The notes: a model not told the origin generated them from the letters alone. Shown: positions 16,724-25,791, numbered from the stretch's first letter. The stretch: DNA of 64,000 bases from Arthrobacter cupressi (GCF_900099975.1 NZ_FNEI01000015.1:1-64000); one strand, 5' to 3'. Program-made: numbers and translations.

Positions 16724-19700
16724 CTAGATCAGCGCGTCCGAGAGGTGGTTCGGAGTTCCGAAGCGGTGCGCCGTGATGCTGACGGCCTGTTCGTGCAGGA
16801 ACGGCAGCATCTCGATCCGCCCGGCCGGGGTGACCTGGCCGTGGTAGACGGCGACGTCGGGCCGGCCGCCGGTGGCCTCTGCTAGGGCGGCGTAGTCCCC
16901 ACCAATCAGGCGGATGCGTCCGCCGGTGATCCGGGCGGCCGCTGCCAGCCATTCGGCGTCGTTCTCGATGCGGGAGCTCACGCCGGCACCGGCGAAGGCG
17001 GCCACGACGGCGTCGGGCAGCTCGACGGCGGAGGACACCGTAATGGCCGAACCCGCCACCGCGCCGGCGGCCACAACACGGAGCAGTTCGGCGAGCGGGG
17101 CGCCTTCGGACAGCCGCACGGTCACCGGGAGGGCGCGGTAGCGGAAGACGTTGCGCTCGGCGCTGAGTCCGGAGACGTCCTTGGCGGTGCCGAACTCCCC
17201 GGCCCAGGCGGCGGCGTCGCTGTAGAGCGACTTCTGCAGGGTCTCCACTTCCGCGGCGCTCACGCCGGCGGTCTTGGCAGCGGCGAGGATGGCCGCGGCC
17301 GGACCGGTCAGGGTGGCGCCCCGCTTGGCGGAAGGCTCCGCGGGGACCCAGTTGCCCAGGCCGACCAGGTAGTTCGGGCCGCCGGCCTTGGTGCCCGCGC
17401 CGACCGCCGACTTCTTCCAGCCACCGAAGGGCTGGCGCTGGACGATCGCGCCGGTGATGCCGCGGTTCACGTACAAGTTGCCTGCCTGGATGGTTTCCAG
17501 CCAGATGCCCATTTCTTCGGAGTCCAGCGAGTGCAGGCCCGCGGTGAGGCCGTATTCGATCTCGTTCTGGATGGCGATGGCTTCCTCAAGGGTGGCCGCG
17601 GTCATCACGCCGAGCACGGGTCCGAAGAATTCGGTGAGGTGGAAGTAGGAACCGCGCTTGACCCCGTAACGGATGCCCGGGGACCACAGGCGGCCGGTTT
17701 CGTCCAGCTTCTCCGGCTTCACGGCCCAGCTTTCGCCCTCACCGAGGGTGGTCAGTGCGTGCAGCAGCTTGCCCTTGGCCGGTTCGATGATCGGGCCCAT
17801 CTGGGTGGTGGCCTGCTCCGGGTAGCCCACCTGCAGGGAGCGGGCGGCGTCCAGGAGCTGGTTGCGGAAGCGGGTGGACGTGGCCACCGAGCCCACCAGG
17901 ATCACCAGCGAGGCGGCCGAGCACTTCTGGCCGGCGTGGCCGAAGGCGGACTGCACCACGTCCTTGGCGGCAAGGTCCAGGTCCGCGTGCGGGGTGACGA
18001 TGATGGCGTTCTTGCCGGAGGTCTCGGCCAGCAGCGGCAGGTCCTTGCGGAAGGAGCGGAACAGTTCGGCGGTTTCGTAGCCGCCGGTGAGGATCACGCG
18101 GTCCACGTCCGGGTGCGAGACGAGCCGGGTGCCGAGTTCGCGCTCTTCGAGCTGGACAAGCGCCAGCACCTCGCGCGGCACCCCGGCTTCCCAGAGGGCG
18201 TCCACCATGACGGAACCGGAGCGGCGGGCCTGCTTTGCGGGCTTGATGACGACGGCGGAGCCGGCGGCGAGCGCCGCGAGGGTGGAGCCGGCGGGGATGG
18301 CGACGGGGAAGTTCCACGGCGGGGTCACCACGGTGAGCTTGGCCGGGACGAACGTGGCGCCGTCGACCGTTTCGAGGTCCTTGGCTCGTTCGGCGTAGTA
18401 GTGCGCGAAGTCGACCGCTTCGCTGACTTCCGGGTCGCCCTGTTCGATGGTCTTGCCGGTTTCGGAGGCCATGACCTCCAGCAGTTCGGCGCGGCGGGCG
18501 TCCAGGATGTCGCCGGCGCGGTGCAGGATGGCGGCGCGCTCGGCGGCGGGCAGGGCACCCCAGGTCTTTCCGGCGTCGACGGCAGTAGCGATGATGCGGT
18601 CCAGCTCTTCCGCCGTAGCCACTTTGGTGGATTCGACCACGTCGTTGCCGGCGGTGGAGCCCGGGATGCGCTCGAGGATGGCACGGCCCCAGGCCCGGTT
18701 GGCCGGAAGGGCGGGGTCGGTGTCCGGGGTGTTGACGAAGCCGTCCCGCGGCGCCGGAACCGGGGCCTGCGTGCGGTCCTGGGTGCGGTTCGGTGCCGGA
18801 ACGGAATCGTCCAGCTCCGCGAGGGAGGCGAAGAAGCGCTGCTTTTCGCGCTCGAAGAGGCTCTCGTTCTCGCTCAGTTCGAAGACGGCCGACATGAAGT
18901 TGTCCTGGCTGGCGCCCTCTTCGAGGCGGCGGATCAGGTAGGCGATGGCGACGTCGAACTCGCCCGGGTGCACCACCGGGGTGTAGAGGAGCAGGCTGCC
19001 GACGTCCTTGCGGACCGCCGCTGCCTGGCCCGTGGCCATGCCGAGCAGCATTTCGAACTCGATGCCCTGGGTGACGCCGCGTTCCTTGGCCAGCAGCCAG
19101 GAGAAGGCGATGTCGAACAGGTTGTGCCCGGCCACGCCGATGCGGACGGCGTCGATGTGCTCCGGGGTGAGGGCGTAGTTCAGGACACTCTTGTAGCTGG
19201 TGTCCGAATCCTGCTTGGTGCCCCAGGTGGCCAGCGGCCAGCCCTGGATGGAGGCCTGGACCTGCTCCATGGGCAGGTTGGCACCCTTGACCACGCGGAC
19301 CTTGATGGGGGCGCCCCCGTTGGCGCGGCGCGCGGAGGCCCACGCCTGGAGGTCCTGCATGGCGGCCAGGGCGTCCGGCAGGTAGGCCTGCAGCACGATG
19401 CCGGCCTCGAGTTTCTGGAACTCGGGCTTGTCCAGGATCTTCTTGAACACAGCCATGGTCAGGCTGAGGTCCTTGTATTCCTCCATGTCCAGGTTGATGA
19501 ACTTGGATTTGGACGCGGCCAAGCGGTACAGCGGGGTGAGCTTCTCCACCACGTGGTCCACGGCTTCCTCGAAGGCCCAGAGCGGGTGCGGGGCCACGGT
19601 GGAGGATTCCTTGATGGAGACGTAGTCGACGTCGTCACGCGCCAGCAGCTTGAGGGTCCCCTCGAGGCGGCGGTCGGCTTCGTGCTCACCCAGCACTGCT

Positions 19701-20191
19701 TCTCCGAGCAGGTTGATGTTGAGGTGGACGCCGTCCTGCTTGATCTTGGCGATCGCGGGGCCGAGCTTGGCGTCCGTGGCGTCCACGATCAGGTGGCCGA
19801 CCATCTCGCGCAGGACCTTGCGGGCGATCGGGATGACCACGTGCGGCAGGACCGGGGCCATGATGCCGCCGGTGCGCACGGCGGCGCGCATGTACCAAGG
19901 GAGGAAGGCAGGCACCTTGGGGGCGAGCTTGGCCAGGTTGCGGCCGGCGACGGTGAGGTCCTCCGGGCGGATGACGCCGTCGACGAATCCGACGGTGAAG
20001 TCCAGGCCGTTGGGGTCCTTCAGGACGCCGGCGAGGCGCTGGGCCGAGATGTCGACGGGGATCTTCGAGGCTTCGGTGAGCCAGTGGCGGACCAGTGCGG
20101 TGGCTTCGTTGCCGAGTTCCTGGAAGTGCCCGGCTTCCGGCTGGGAGTGGCTTCCGGCAGCGGCGCGGGATACCCGGGTTGGTGTGCTCAT
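16724..20191 (-). CDS. putA: Bifunctional proline dehydrogenase / L-glutamate gamma-semialdehyde dehydrogenase
   Basis: 1155 residues. Residues 70-460 are the FAD-dependent proline dehydrogenase barrel, closing with YLIRRLEEGASQDNF, the R-R-x-x-E substrate-binding motif. Residues 520-1000 form the NAD-dependent aldehyde dehydrogenase with PWNFPVAIP and the catalytic Cys in GHAGQKCSAAS (C757). The short C-terminal tail resembles actinobacterial PutA. There is no N-terminal ribbon-helix-helix DNA-binding domain, so it is not a self-repressor as in enterobacteria. It converts proline to glutamate, using quinone and NAD, with channelling of the intermediate. An AAGGAAA ribosome site precedes the ATG. 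A LysR gene is divergent and probably regulates it. Confidence 0.95.
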   Translation of the reverse strand: MSTPTRVSRAAAGSHSQPEAGHFQELGNEATALVRHWLTEASKIPVDISAQRLAGVLKDPNGLDFTVGFVDGVIRPEDLTVAGRNLAKLAPKVPAFLPWYMRAAVRTGGIMAPVLPHVVIPIARKVLREMVGHLIVDATDAKLGPAIAKIKQDGVHLNINLLGEAVLGEHEADRRLEGTLKLLARDDVDYVSIKESSTVAPHPLWAFEEAVDHVVEKLTPLYRLAASKSKFINLDMEEYKDLSLTMAVFKKILDKPEFQKLEAGIVLQAYLPDALAAMQDLQAWASARRANGGAPIKVRVVKGANLPMEQVQASIQGWPLATWGTKQDSDTSYKSVLNYALTPEHIDAVRIGVAGHNLFDIAFSWLLAKERGVTQGIEFEMLLGMATGQAAAVRKDVGSLLLYTPVVHPGEFDVAIAYLIRRLEEGASQDNFMSAVFELSENESLFEREKQRFFASLAELDDSVPAPNRTQDRTQAPVPAPRDGFVNTPDTDPALPANRAWGRAILERIPGSTAGNDVVESTKVATAEELDRIIATAVDAGKTWGALPAAERAAILHRAGDILDARRAELLEVMASETGKTIEQGDPEVSEAVDFAHYYAERAKDLETVDGATFVPAKLTVVTPPWNFPVAIPAGSTLAALAAGSAVVIKPAKQARRSGSVMVDALWEAGVPREVLALVQLEERELGTRLVSHPDVDRVILTGGYETAELFRSFRKDLPLLAETSGKNAIIVTPHADLDLAAKDVVQSAFGHAGQKCSAASLVILVGSVATSTRFRNQLLDAARSLQVGYPEQATTQMGPIIEPAKGKLLHALTTLGEGESWAVKPEKLDETGRLWSPGIRYGVKRGSYFHLTEFFGPVLGVMTAATLEEAIAIQNEIEYGLTAGLHSLDSEEMGIWLETIQAGNLYVNRGITGAIVQRQPFGGWKKSAVGAGTKAGGPNYLVGLGNWVPAEPSAKRGATLTGPAAAILAAAKTAGVSAAEVETLQKSLYSDAAAWAGEFGTAKDVSGLSAERNVFRYRALPVTVRLSEGAPLAELLRVVAAGAVAGSAITVSSAVELPDAVVAAFAGAGVSSRIENDAEWLAAAARITGGRIRLIGGDYAALAEATGGRPDVAVYHGQVTPAGRIEMLPFLHEQAVSITAHRFGTPNHLSDALI

Positions 20192-20255
20192 GCTCGTGTT
20201 TCCTTAGGGGGACGGTGCTTCGTTTCCACCAGTATGGATCTACAATCAGATTAGT

Positions 20256-20269
20256 AAAAGCGAACTTTT
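20256..20269. promoter_or_regulatory. Short palindrome in the putA / lysR divergent region
   Basis: AAAAGCGAACTTTT lies in an AT-rich tract between the divergent putA and LysR genes (20192-20313). Its position and symmetry suit binding by the adjacent LysR protein or a promoter element. The arms are only five bases, so chance occurrence in AT-rich DNA cannot be excluded. Confidence 0.3.
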
Positions 20270-20313
20270 CCGAACGATATTCATTAGAGTTTTCGATCAT
20301 TTTTGGAGGATCC

Positions 20314-21213
20314 ATGCTGGACGTCCGGCGCCTTCGATTGCTGCACGAACTGAAGATCCGCGGGACCCTGGCCGAAGTGGCGGATGCCATGAAGTACAGC
20401 CCGTCCTCGGTCTCCCAGCAGCTGACGTTGCTGGAGAAGGAAGCCGGGGTGGAGCTGCTGCGCAAGTCCGGCCGCCGGGTGCAGCTGACCCCGCAGGCGG
20501 AGATCCTGGTGGAGCATGCGGCATCCCTTCTGGCCACCCTGGAGGCGGCCGAGACGGACCTCGCCGCCTCACTCTCCTCGGTTACCGGCACCGTGCGGCT
20601 CGCCGTGTTCCAGTCGGCGGCACTGGCCCTGATGCCGGACTTCCTCACGTCGATGCGAGCGGAGTACCCGGAGGTCCGGGTGGAGATGACGCAGCGGGAG
20701 CCCGAAACCGCGCTGTACGAAACGTGGGCTCGGGACTTCGACCTGGTGGTGGCCGAGCAGTACCCCGGACATGCGGCACCGCACCACGCCGGCCTGGACC
20801 GCGCCACCCTCACCAGCGACGCCATCCGGCTGGCCACTCCCCCCGTGGGCTTGGGCGGCGAGGCGATTACCTCGCTGGCCGACACCGCTTCGATGCCATG
20901 GGTGATGGAGCCGCACGGCGCAGCCTCAAGGCACTGGGCCGAGCAGGCCTGCCGCTCCGCGGGCTTCGAGCCGGACGTGCGCTACGAAACGGCCGACCTG
21001 CAGGCCCAGATCCGGCTGATCGAGTCGGGCAACGCCGTCGCGCTGATGCCGGACCTCGTCTGGACCGGGCGGGCGAAGTCCGTCCAGCTGCTCGACCTCG
21101 ACGAGCTGCCGCACCGCACCATCTTCACGTCCACCCGCAAGGCCGGCCGCATCCACCCGGCCATCCTGGCCTGCCGCGAAGTGCTGGAACGGGTGGCTGC
21201 GGCGCGGAGTTGA
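20314..21213 (+). CDS. LysR family transcriptional regulator, probable regulator of putA
   Basis: 299 residues from the ATG at 20314, which follows a good TTTGGAGGA ribosome site and starts MLDVRRLRLLHELKIRG; a longer open frame upstream has no such support. The N-terminal winged HTH includes GTLAEVADAMKYSPSSVSQQ, followed by the LysR effector-binding domain from about residue 90. It is divergent from putA across 122 bases, the usual arrangement for activators of proline catabolism (PutR), so control of putA is the best inference. Confidence 0.9.
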   Translation: MLDVRRLRLLHELKIRGTLAEVADAMKYSPSSVSQQLTLLEKEAGVELLRKSGRRVQLTPQAEILVEHAASLLATLEAAETDLAASLSSVTGTVRLAVFQSAALALMPDFLTSMRAEYPEVRVEMTQREPETALYETWARDFDLVVAEQYPGHAAPHHAGLDRATLTSDAIRLATPPVGLGGEAITSLADTASMPWVMEPHGAASRHWAEQACRSAGFEPDVRYETADLQAQIRLIESGNAVALMPDLVWTGRAKSVQLLDLDELPHRTIFTSTRKAGRIHPAILACREVLERVAAARS

Positions 21214-21352
21214 GGGGGCTTGGCCTGGGCGGTCCGAGCCCTCGCCGCCGTCGCGGGGCACTTCGACACGACACGCCGCGCGAATCGGCCTCAGGACAAC
21301 ACCCAGCCAGGCAAAGTGCCCCGGGAAGGCAAAGTGTCCCGGGAACGCAGAA

Positions 21353-21384
21353 GGCCCCGGCCCTTCAAACGAAGGGCCGGGGCC
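21353..21384 (-). terminator. Strong hairpin downstream of tRNA-Ser
   Basis: GGCCCCGGCCCTTC (21353-21366) and GAAGGGCCGGGGCC (21371-21384) form a 14-bp perfect stem with an AAAC loop, eight bases beyond the 3' end of the tRNA on its strand. It probably terminates the tRNA transcript. Confidence 0.75.
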
Positions 21385-21391
21385 AAAACGC

Positions 21392-21475
21392 GGAGAATGG
21401 GGGATTTGAACCCCCGAGGGCGTTAACCCAACACGCGTTCCAGGCGTGCGCCATAGGCCGCTAGGCGAATTCTCC
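21392..21475 (-). tRNA. tRNA-Ser (GGA anticodon)
   Basis: Read on the minus strand the element starts GGAGAATTCGCCTAGCGGCC and ends ATTCTCC. The 7-bp acceptor stem GGAGAAT/ATTCTCC is perfect; the anticodon arm CACGC-CTGGAAC-GCGTG gives anticodon GGA (serine, UCC/UCU codons). A long variable arm follows, as expected for a class II tRNA, and the T arm has the GGTTCAAATCC loop. No encoded CCA. A candidate promoter lies upstream at about 21500-21520 (TACAGTA-like), not convincing by itself. Confidence 0.93.
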
Positions 21476-21797
21476 AGTACTTTTGAATCAAAAGCAGGTC
21501 TTACTGTACCCGAGTTTTCCGGCATCTCCCAATCGGGGCGTCCCGGCTCTCTTCACGGGGCACTTCAGGCGTTAACGAAAAAATGGACGCCCCCAATGCG
21601 CCCATTCCTACGGTACTCCGTTGAGGCGCCGGGTCCGGTCTCCCCAACAGGCCCTACGCCTCACAATCTTGAGATTGCCCCAATCGGTGTACATACCAAT
21701 GTTCCGCTGAGACCTGCTGGTTTGACAATGGAAATGAGAAACGTTCCTTTGACCTGTTTTACCGCGTGTCGATGCGGGTCGCTGGCAGGATGGTGGG
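21476..21797. other. 322-base intergenic region between tRNA-Ser and the NIF3-like gene
   Basis: No credible gene is seen. It should hold the tRNA promoter (minus strand) and the promoter of the downstream gene. On the plus strand a consensus-like -35 hexamer TTGACA lies at 21722-21727, but no clear -10 follows at 17 bases. The region is less GC-rich than its neighbours and contains a few GGGGCACTTC/AAAGTGCCCC-like short matches to sequence on the other side of the tRNA. Confidence 0.5.
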
Positions 21798-22121
21798 ATG
21801 AGCCAACTGCATGCCTTGGTGGTCTACGTTCCGATCCCCCACAGCGAGGCGCTTTTGGCCGCCGTCGGTGACGCCGGAGCGGGCCGGATCGGTGACTACA
21901 GCCACTGTTCGTTCACCACGCCCGGCACCGGCCGCTTCACTCCCCTGGCCGGGGCGCAGCCGTTCATCGGAGCCGTGAACGAGCCCGAGCAGGTGCCTGA
22001 ACTCCGGGTTGAGTGCGTGGTCGAAGAGGAACTGCTCGACGGCGTCGTGCAGGCTTTGCGGGCCGCGCACCCCTACGAGGAGCCGGCTTTCATGACCTGG
22101 CCGGTCAACGGGTGGCGGTAA
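21798..22121 (+). CDS. Standalone NIF3/YqfO C-terminal-like domain protein
   Basis: 107 residues. AGAGRIGDYSHCSFTTPGTG is the hallmark of the CutA/PII-like insert domain found in the middle of bacterial YqfO/NIF3 proteins, and the ending LRAAHPYEEPAF is also conserved there. Here the domain stands alone, without the metal-binding GTP cyclohydrolase I type 2-like halves. Function unknown; PII-like folds usually trimerise and bind small molecules or metals. Cytoplasmic. A NUDIX hydrolase follows on the same strand 129 bases later. Confidence 0.78.
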   Translation: MSQLHALVVYVPIPHSEALLAAVGDAGAGRIGDYSHCSFTTPGTGRFTPLAGAQPFIGAVNEPEQVPELRVECVVEEELLDGVVQALRAAHPYEEPAFMTWPVNGWR

Positions 22122-22250
22122 GACTGGCCCGGATAAGCACCGGAGTGCCGGCGTAAGCCGCGTGTGGTGCCGCCGTCGAGGTTGTCCGGAGGCCAGCCAC
22201 CCCGTGGACACTCCTTCCCCGCACCGCAACGAAGCTGGCAAACTGCCGGG

Positions 22251-22778
22251 ATGGCCTTTCCCGGCAATGACGCCAACGATGATCTGCCCCTGCGACTGGG
22301 CGGCCGCGTGCTGCTTTTCGACGAACAGAACAGGATCCTCCTGATGGAAGATTCGGACCCCGCGGACCCCGGCAAAGGCAGTTGGTGGATCACCCCGGGC
22401 GGCGGTCTGGAACCTGGCGAGGATCCCGCGCAGGCTGCGCGGCGCGAACTCCTCGAGGAAACCGGGATAGCCGTGGATGGCGTCCACGGACCCGTCGGAA
22501 CCTCTGAATTCCTCCTCACCTTCCGCGGCGTGCCCACACTGCAGCGGGACACCTTCTTCCACGCCACCGCGCCAGCCGGGGAAGGTCAGGAAATCACCCT
22601 GACGACGGCGGAACAGGCGTCGCTGAAGGGCAGCCGCTGGTGGTCCCTGGCTGAGATCGAATCGGCTGAGATCGAATCGGCCGGGATCGGCGAGTCCCAT
22701 GTGCCGATCTACCCGGCGAACCTCGCCGGGCTGGCCCGGCTCAGCCAGGCCACGAGACAGGGCCATAAGCTGCGCTGA
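22251..22778 (+). CDS. NUDIX hydrolase
   Basis: 175 residues from the ATG at 22251. The Nudix box is seen as GGGLEPGEDPAQAARRELLEETG around residues 47-70 (quoted in parts: GGGLEPGED and RRELLEETG), with the invariant REL-EE-G pattern for Mg2+ binding. The family hydrolyses nucleoside diphosphates linked to another moiety. Near the C-terminus the hexapeptide-like AEIESAEIESAGI is a small tandem duplication (IESAE repeated), unusual for the family. It lies just before the phosphonate cluster, 130 bases upstream, but need not belong to it. Confidence 0.88.
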   Translation: MAFPGNDANDDLPLRLGGRVLLFDEQNRILLMEDSDPADPGKGSWWITPGGGLEPGEDPAQAARRELLEETGIAVDGVHGPVGTSEFLLTFRGVPTLQRDTFFHATAPAGEGQEITLTTAEQASLKGSRWWSLAEIESAEIESAGIGESHVPIYPANLAGLARLSQATRQGHKLR

Positions 22779-22908
22779 TACCCCGCATAGCTGTTTGGTG
22801 TCTTCTGCCGGACCAGGCCGCCGGGCAGAGTTTGAGGCACACAGCCCCCGGCGCCCAGCAGCCCGGGCAGGCCCAAGCAAAAGCCCCCAGCAACAGAGGA
22901 GTTCCTCC

Positions 22909-24258
22909 ATGCCTCAGACAACGTTTTCAGTCAACGGCCGGCAGTACGTCCACCAGGGAACGCCGGTGGTGGTGATCTGCATCGACGGCAGCGAACCGGC
23001 GTACCACGAACTCGCCATCGCCGCCGGCCGCATGCCCTGGCTGAAGGAAATCATTGCCTCGAAGGGCATGTCCTGGGAAGCGCACTGCGCCATCCCCACC
23101 CTGACCAATCCGAACAACATGTCCATCGCCACCGGCCGGCCGCCCGCCATCCACGGCATCTGTGGCAACTACATCCTGGACCCCGCCACCGGCGAGGAAG
23201 TCCTCATGAACGACCCCAAGTTCCTCCGGGTTCCCACCGTCTTCGCCGCGGCCGCCGCCGCGGGGTTGAGTGTCGCCGTCGTGACCGCCAAGGACAAGCT
23301 GCGCAGGCTGCTGGCCACCGGTATCACCCAGTCCGGACTCGACCCGGCAGGCTCAGGGGAACTGGTGGAACCGGCCAACAAGGGGATCTGCCTCTCGGCC
23401 GAAAAGGCGGACACCGCCACGCTGGAAGAGAACGGCATCGAAGACGTGCTGGAACTGGTCGGCATGGAATTGCCCGGCGTGTATTCGGCTGAACTGAGCG
23501 AATTCGTCCTGGCGGCGGGCGTCAAGCTGCTGCAGCAGCAGGCACCTGACCTCATGTACCTGACCCTGACCGACTACATCCAGCACAAGAACGCCCCGGG
23601 CACTGAGGTAGCCAACGACTTCTACGCCATGATCGACAACTACGCCTCACAGCTGGACGCGCTGGGCGCCGTCGTGGTCATCACCGCGGACCACGGCATG
23701 AGCCCCAAGCACCACGAGGACGGCACGCCGCGCGTCATCTACCTCGAGGAAGAGGTCAACAAGGTGCTCGGCGTCAGTGGTGAAACCCCCGACGGCGGCA
23801 GCCGGGTGATCCTGCCCATCACCGATCCGTACACCGTGCATCACGGGGCCCTGGGTTCGTTCGCGAACGTGTACCTGCCGCAGGGCGCGGACCGCGAAGC
23901 GGTATTGCAGGCCCTGCGCGGACGCGACGGTATTTCGTACGCTGACACCTCGGACAACGCCGCCGTACTGTTCGAGATGCCGCTGGACCGCATGGGCGAC
24001 ATCACCGTGCTCTCGGACAAGGACACGGCCCTGGGCCGGTACGCCGCCTGGCACGACCTCGGCAACCTGGAAGTGCCGCTGCGCTCCCACGGCGGACTGG
24101 GCGAACTGGCCATCCCGTTCTTCGTCAACCGGGTGCTGGGGGCCCCGGGAGACACCGCAAGCCATGGTTCCAACGGGGAGCAGGCCGTGCTGCACAACTA
24201 CGACGCCTACTGGGTGGCCACCAGCCATGTGGCCGCCAACGTGGGAGCGTCCGTCTAG
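22909..24258 (+). CDS. phnA: Phosphonoacetate hydrolase
   Basis: 449 residues from the ATG at 22909, preceded by GAGGAG. The alkaline-phosphatase-superfamily active site is clear: metal ligand D26 in VICIDGSEP, nucleophile T66 in PTLTNPNNMS, then GICGNY, MNDPKFLRVP, VVTAKDKLR, LTDYIQHK, ITADHGMSPKHHEDG and HHGALGSF. These match phosphonoacetate hydrolase PhnA of Sinorhizobium and Pseudomonas, which uses two Zn ions to split phosphonoacetate into acetate and phosphate. Cytoplasmic. It opens a cluster with a transporter, an aldehyde dehydrogenase, a LysR regulator and a flavoenzyme that would supply its substrate. A structured inverted repeat lies after its stop. Confidence 0.93.
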   Translation: MPQTTFSVNGRQYVHQGTPVVVICIDGSEPAYHELAIAAGRMPWLKEIIASKGMSWEAHCAIPTLTNPNNMSIATGRPPAIHGICGNYILDPATGEEVLMNDPKFLRVPTVFAAAAAAGLSVAVVTAKDKLRRLLATGITQSGLDPAGSGELVEPANKGICLSAEKADTATLEENGIEDVLELVGMELPGVYSAELSEFVLAAGVKLLQQQAPDLMYLTLTDYIQHKNAPGTEVANDFYAMIDNYASQLDALGAVVVITADHGMSPKHHEDGTPRVIYLEEEVNKVLGVSGETPDGGSRVILPITDPYTVHHGALGSFANVYLPQGADREAVLQALRGRDGISYADTSDNAAVLFEMPLDRMGDITVLSDKDTALGRYAAWHDLGNLEVPLRSHGGLGELAIPFFVNRVLGAPGDTASHGSNGEQAVLHNYDAYWVATSHVAANVGASV

Positions 24259-24299
24259 GACTGCGGCCCAACAGCAAGAAGAGAGCACCAGCACGTCAT

Positions 24300-24371
24300 C
24301 CGGTTCCCTCCCGCCCAACTGACCTCATCTGCGGACCACAACGCAGCAGCGGAGACACGGGAGGGAACCGG
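24300..24371 (+). repeat. Structured inverted repeat between phnA and the transporter gene
   Basis: CCGGTTCCCTCCCG (24300-24313) and CGGGAGGGAACCGG (24358-24371) are perfect 14-bp complements enclosing 44 bases, within which CTGCG (24329-24333) and CGCAG (24342-24346) form an inner stem. The RNA could fold into a long stem with an internal hairpin, 58 bases before the transporter ATG. There is no T-run. It could be a partial terminator that lowers transporter expression, an mRNA stabiliser or a ligand-responsive leader. Confidence 0.7.
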
Positions 24372-24429
24372 CGCCGGCCCGGCCGGCCCCACCAATCCCC
24401 CAAGGTTTGCATGACGAAAGGACGCTGAC

Positions 24430-25791
24430 ATGTCCGATTTTGGCTCAACAGAAACCTCAGTACTCCAGCACGAAAAACAGTCGACAAAGACGTCGACCAA
24501 GCGGCAGGAACTGTTCAAATGGCAGATCCGCATCTTCGCCCTGTCCTGGCTGGCCTACGCTGCCTTCTACTTCCCGCGCTCCGCCTTCTCCGCCGCCAAG
24601 GTGGGCATCCTCGATGAAGGCTTCCTCTCCCGCCAGACCCTCGGCGTCCTGGACTCGGTCTACCTGGCCGCGTACGCCGTCGGGCAGTTCATCTGGGGTG
24701 CGGTAGCCGAGCGCTTCGGTACCCGGATCGTGGTGGCCGGCGGCATGGTGATGGCCGGCGTCGCGGCGCTCTTCATGGGCATCGCCCCGGCCGTCTGGCT
24801 TTTCGTGCCGCTGATGATCGTCCAGGGCCTGGCCCAGTCCACCGGCTGGTCGGGCCTGTGCAAGAACATCGCGTCCTTCTTCACTGTCAGGAAGCGCGGC
24901 CGCGCCATGGGCCTGTTTTCCACCAGCTACGCCTTCGGCGGCCTGGTGGCCACCCCGTTCACGGGCTGGATCGCCTACTCCATCTTCGACAGCTGGCGCT
25001 GGGCCTTCTTCGCCGGCACCGCCACGATCGCCGTGGCCCTGGTCCTGTTCGCCGTCTTCCAGCGGAACAATCCGCAGGAAGTCGGGCTGCCGGGCATCGA
25101 CGAGGATGACTCAGCGCTCGACGGCGACTACGTCCGCTCGCACACCCGCGCACCTGTGCCGGTGGTCAAGGTCAAGGGGGACCGCTTTTCGCCCAGGGAT
25201 CTGCTGGCGGCCGCGAAGCACGACGCGATGGTCCTGAAGCTGGGCATCGTCTACTTCCTGCTCAAGCCCGCCCGCTACGCCATCCTGTTGTGGGGTCCGG
25301 TGCTGGTGCTGGATGCGCTCCCGCACCTGGACTCGATCACCGCGGTGATGGTTCCGGTGGCTTTCGGCATCACGGGCCTCATCGCGCCGATCGTAGTCGG
25401 CTGGACCTCGGACACGCTCTTCAACGCCCGCCGCGTGCCGCCCAGCGTGCTGTGCCTGGGCCTGCTGGTGATCGCCCTGGTCCTGTGGCAGCCCGTCACG
25501 TCCACCGGATCGCTGCCCCTCTTCGTCGGTCTGCTTTCCTTCGTCGGCCTGACCGTCTACGGCGCGGACGCCATGGTTTCGGGCGTGGCCGCCGTCGACT
25601 TCGGCACCTCCAAGTACGCCGCCGGCGCCACCGGCTTCATCAACGGCTGCGGCTCCCTTGGGGCAATCCTCGGCGGGCTGCTCCCGGGCTTCTTCCCCGG
25701 CGTCGTGATCTTCTACGTCTTTGCCGCCGCCGCGCTGGCCGCCGCCCTGATCCTGATCCCCTCCTGGAACAAGCGGCCAAGCGCCGCCTGA
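24430..25791 (+). CDS. MFS transporter, organophosphate:phosphate antiporter (OPA/GlpT-UhpC) type
   Basis: 453 residues, about 12 membrane helices after a 35-residue hydrophilic N-terminus. WLAYAAFYFPRSAFSAAK early on and GWSGLCKNIASFF in helix 4-5 resemble the GlpT/UhpC/PgtP family; WGAVAERFGTR is MFS motif A. OPA carriers import phosphorylated organic anions in exchange for phosphate. Placed between phnA and the aldehyde dehydrogenase, it most likely imports the phosphonate substrate, with phosphate released by PhnA as a possible counter-ion. The ribosome site AAAGGA precedes the ATG in an ACGAAAGGACGC context that recurs before the flavoenzyme gene. Confidence 0.85.
   Translation: MSDFGSTETSVLQHEKQSTKTSTKRQELFKWQIRIFALSWLAYAAFYFPRSAFSAAKVGILDEGFLSRQTLGVLDSVYLAAYAVGQFIWGAVAERFGTRIVVAGGMVMAGVAALFMGIAPAVWLFVPLMIVQGLAQSTGWSGLCKNIASFFTVRKRGRAMGLFSTSYAFGGLVATPFTGWIAYSIFDSWRWAFFAGTATIAVALVLFAVFQRNNPQEVGLPGIDEDDSALDGDYVRSHTRAPVPVVKVKGDRFSPRDLLAAAKHDAMVLKLGIVYFLLKPARYAILLWGPVLVLDALPHLDSITAVMVPVAFGITGLIAPIVVGWTSDTLFNARRVPPSVLCLGLLVIALVLWQPVTSTGSLPLFVGLLSFVGLTVYGADAMVSGVAAVDFGTSKYAAGATGFINGCGSLGAILGGLLPGFFPGVVIFYVFAAAALAAALILIPSWNKRPSAA

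Noticed and set aside
17531..20254. A 907-codon open frame on the plus strand opposite putA
   Set aside because: It lies entirely antisense to a well-supported putA, has low-complexity His/Gly/Arg/Asp-rich sequence, and arises from the GC-skewed third codon positions.
21392..21475. Genomic island attached to the tRNA-Ser gene
   Set aside because: No integrase and no partial duplicate of the tRNA end was found on either side, so the phosphonate cluster nearby cannot be called a tRNA-linked island.
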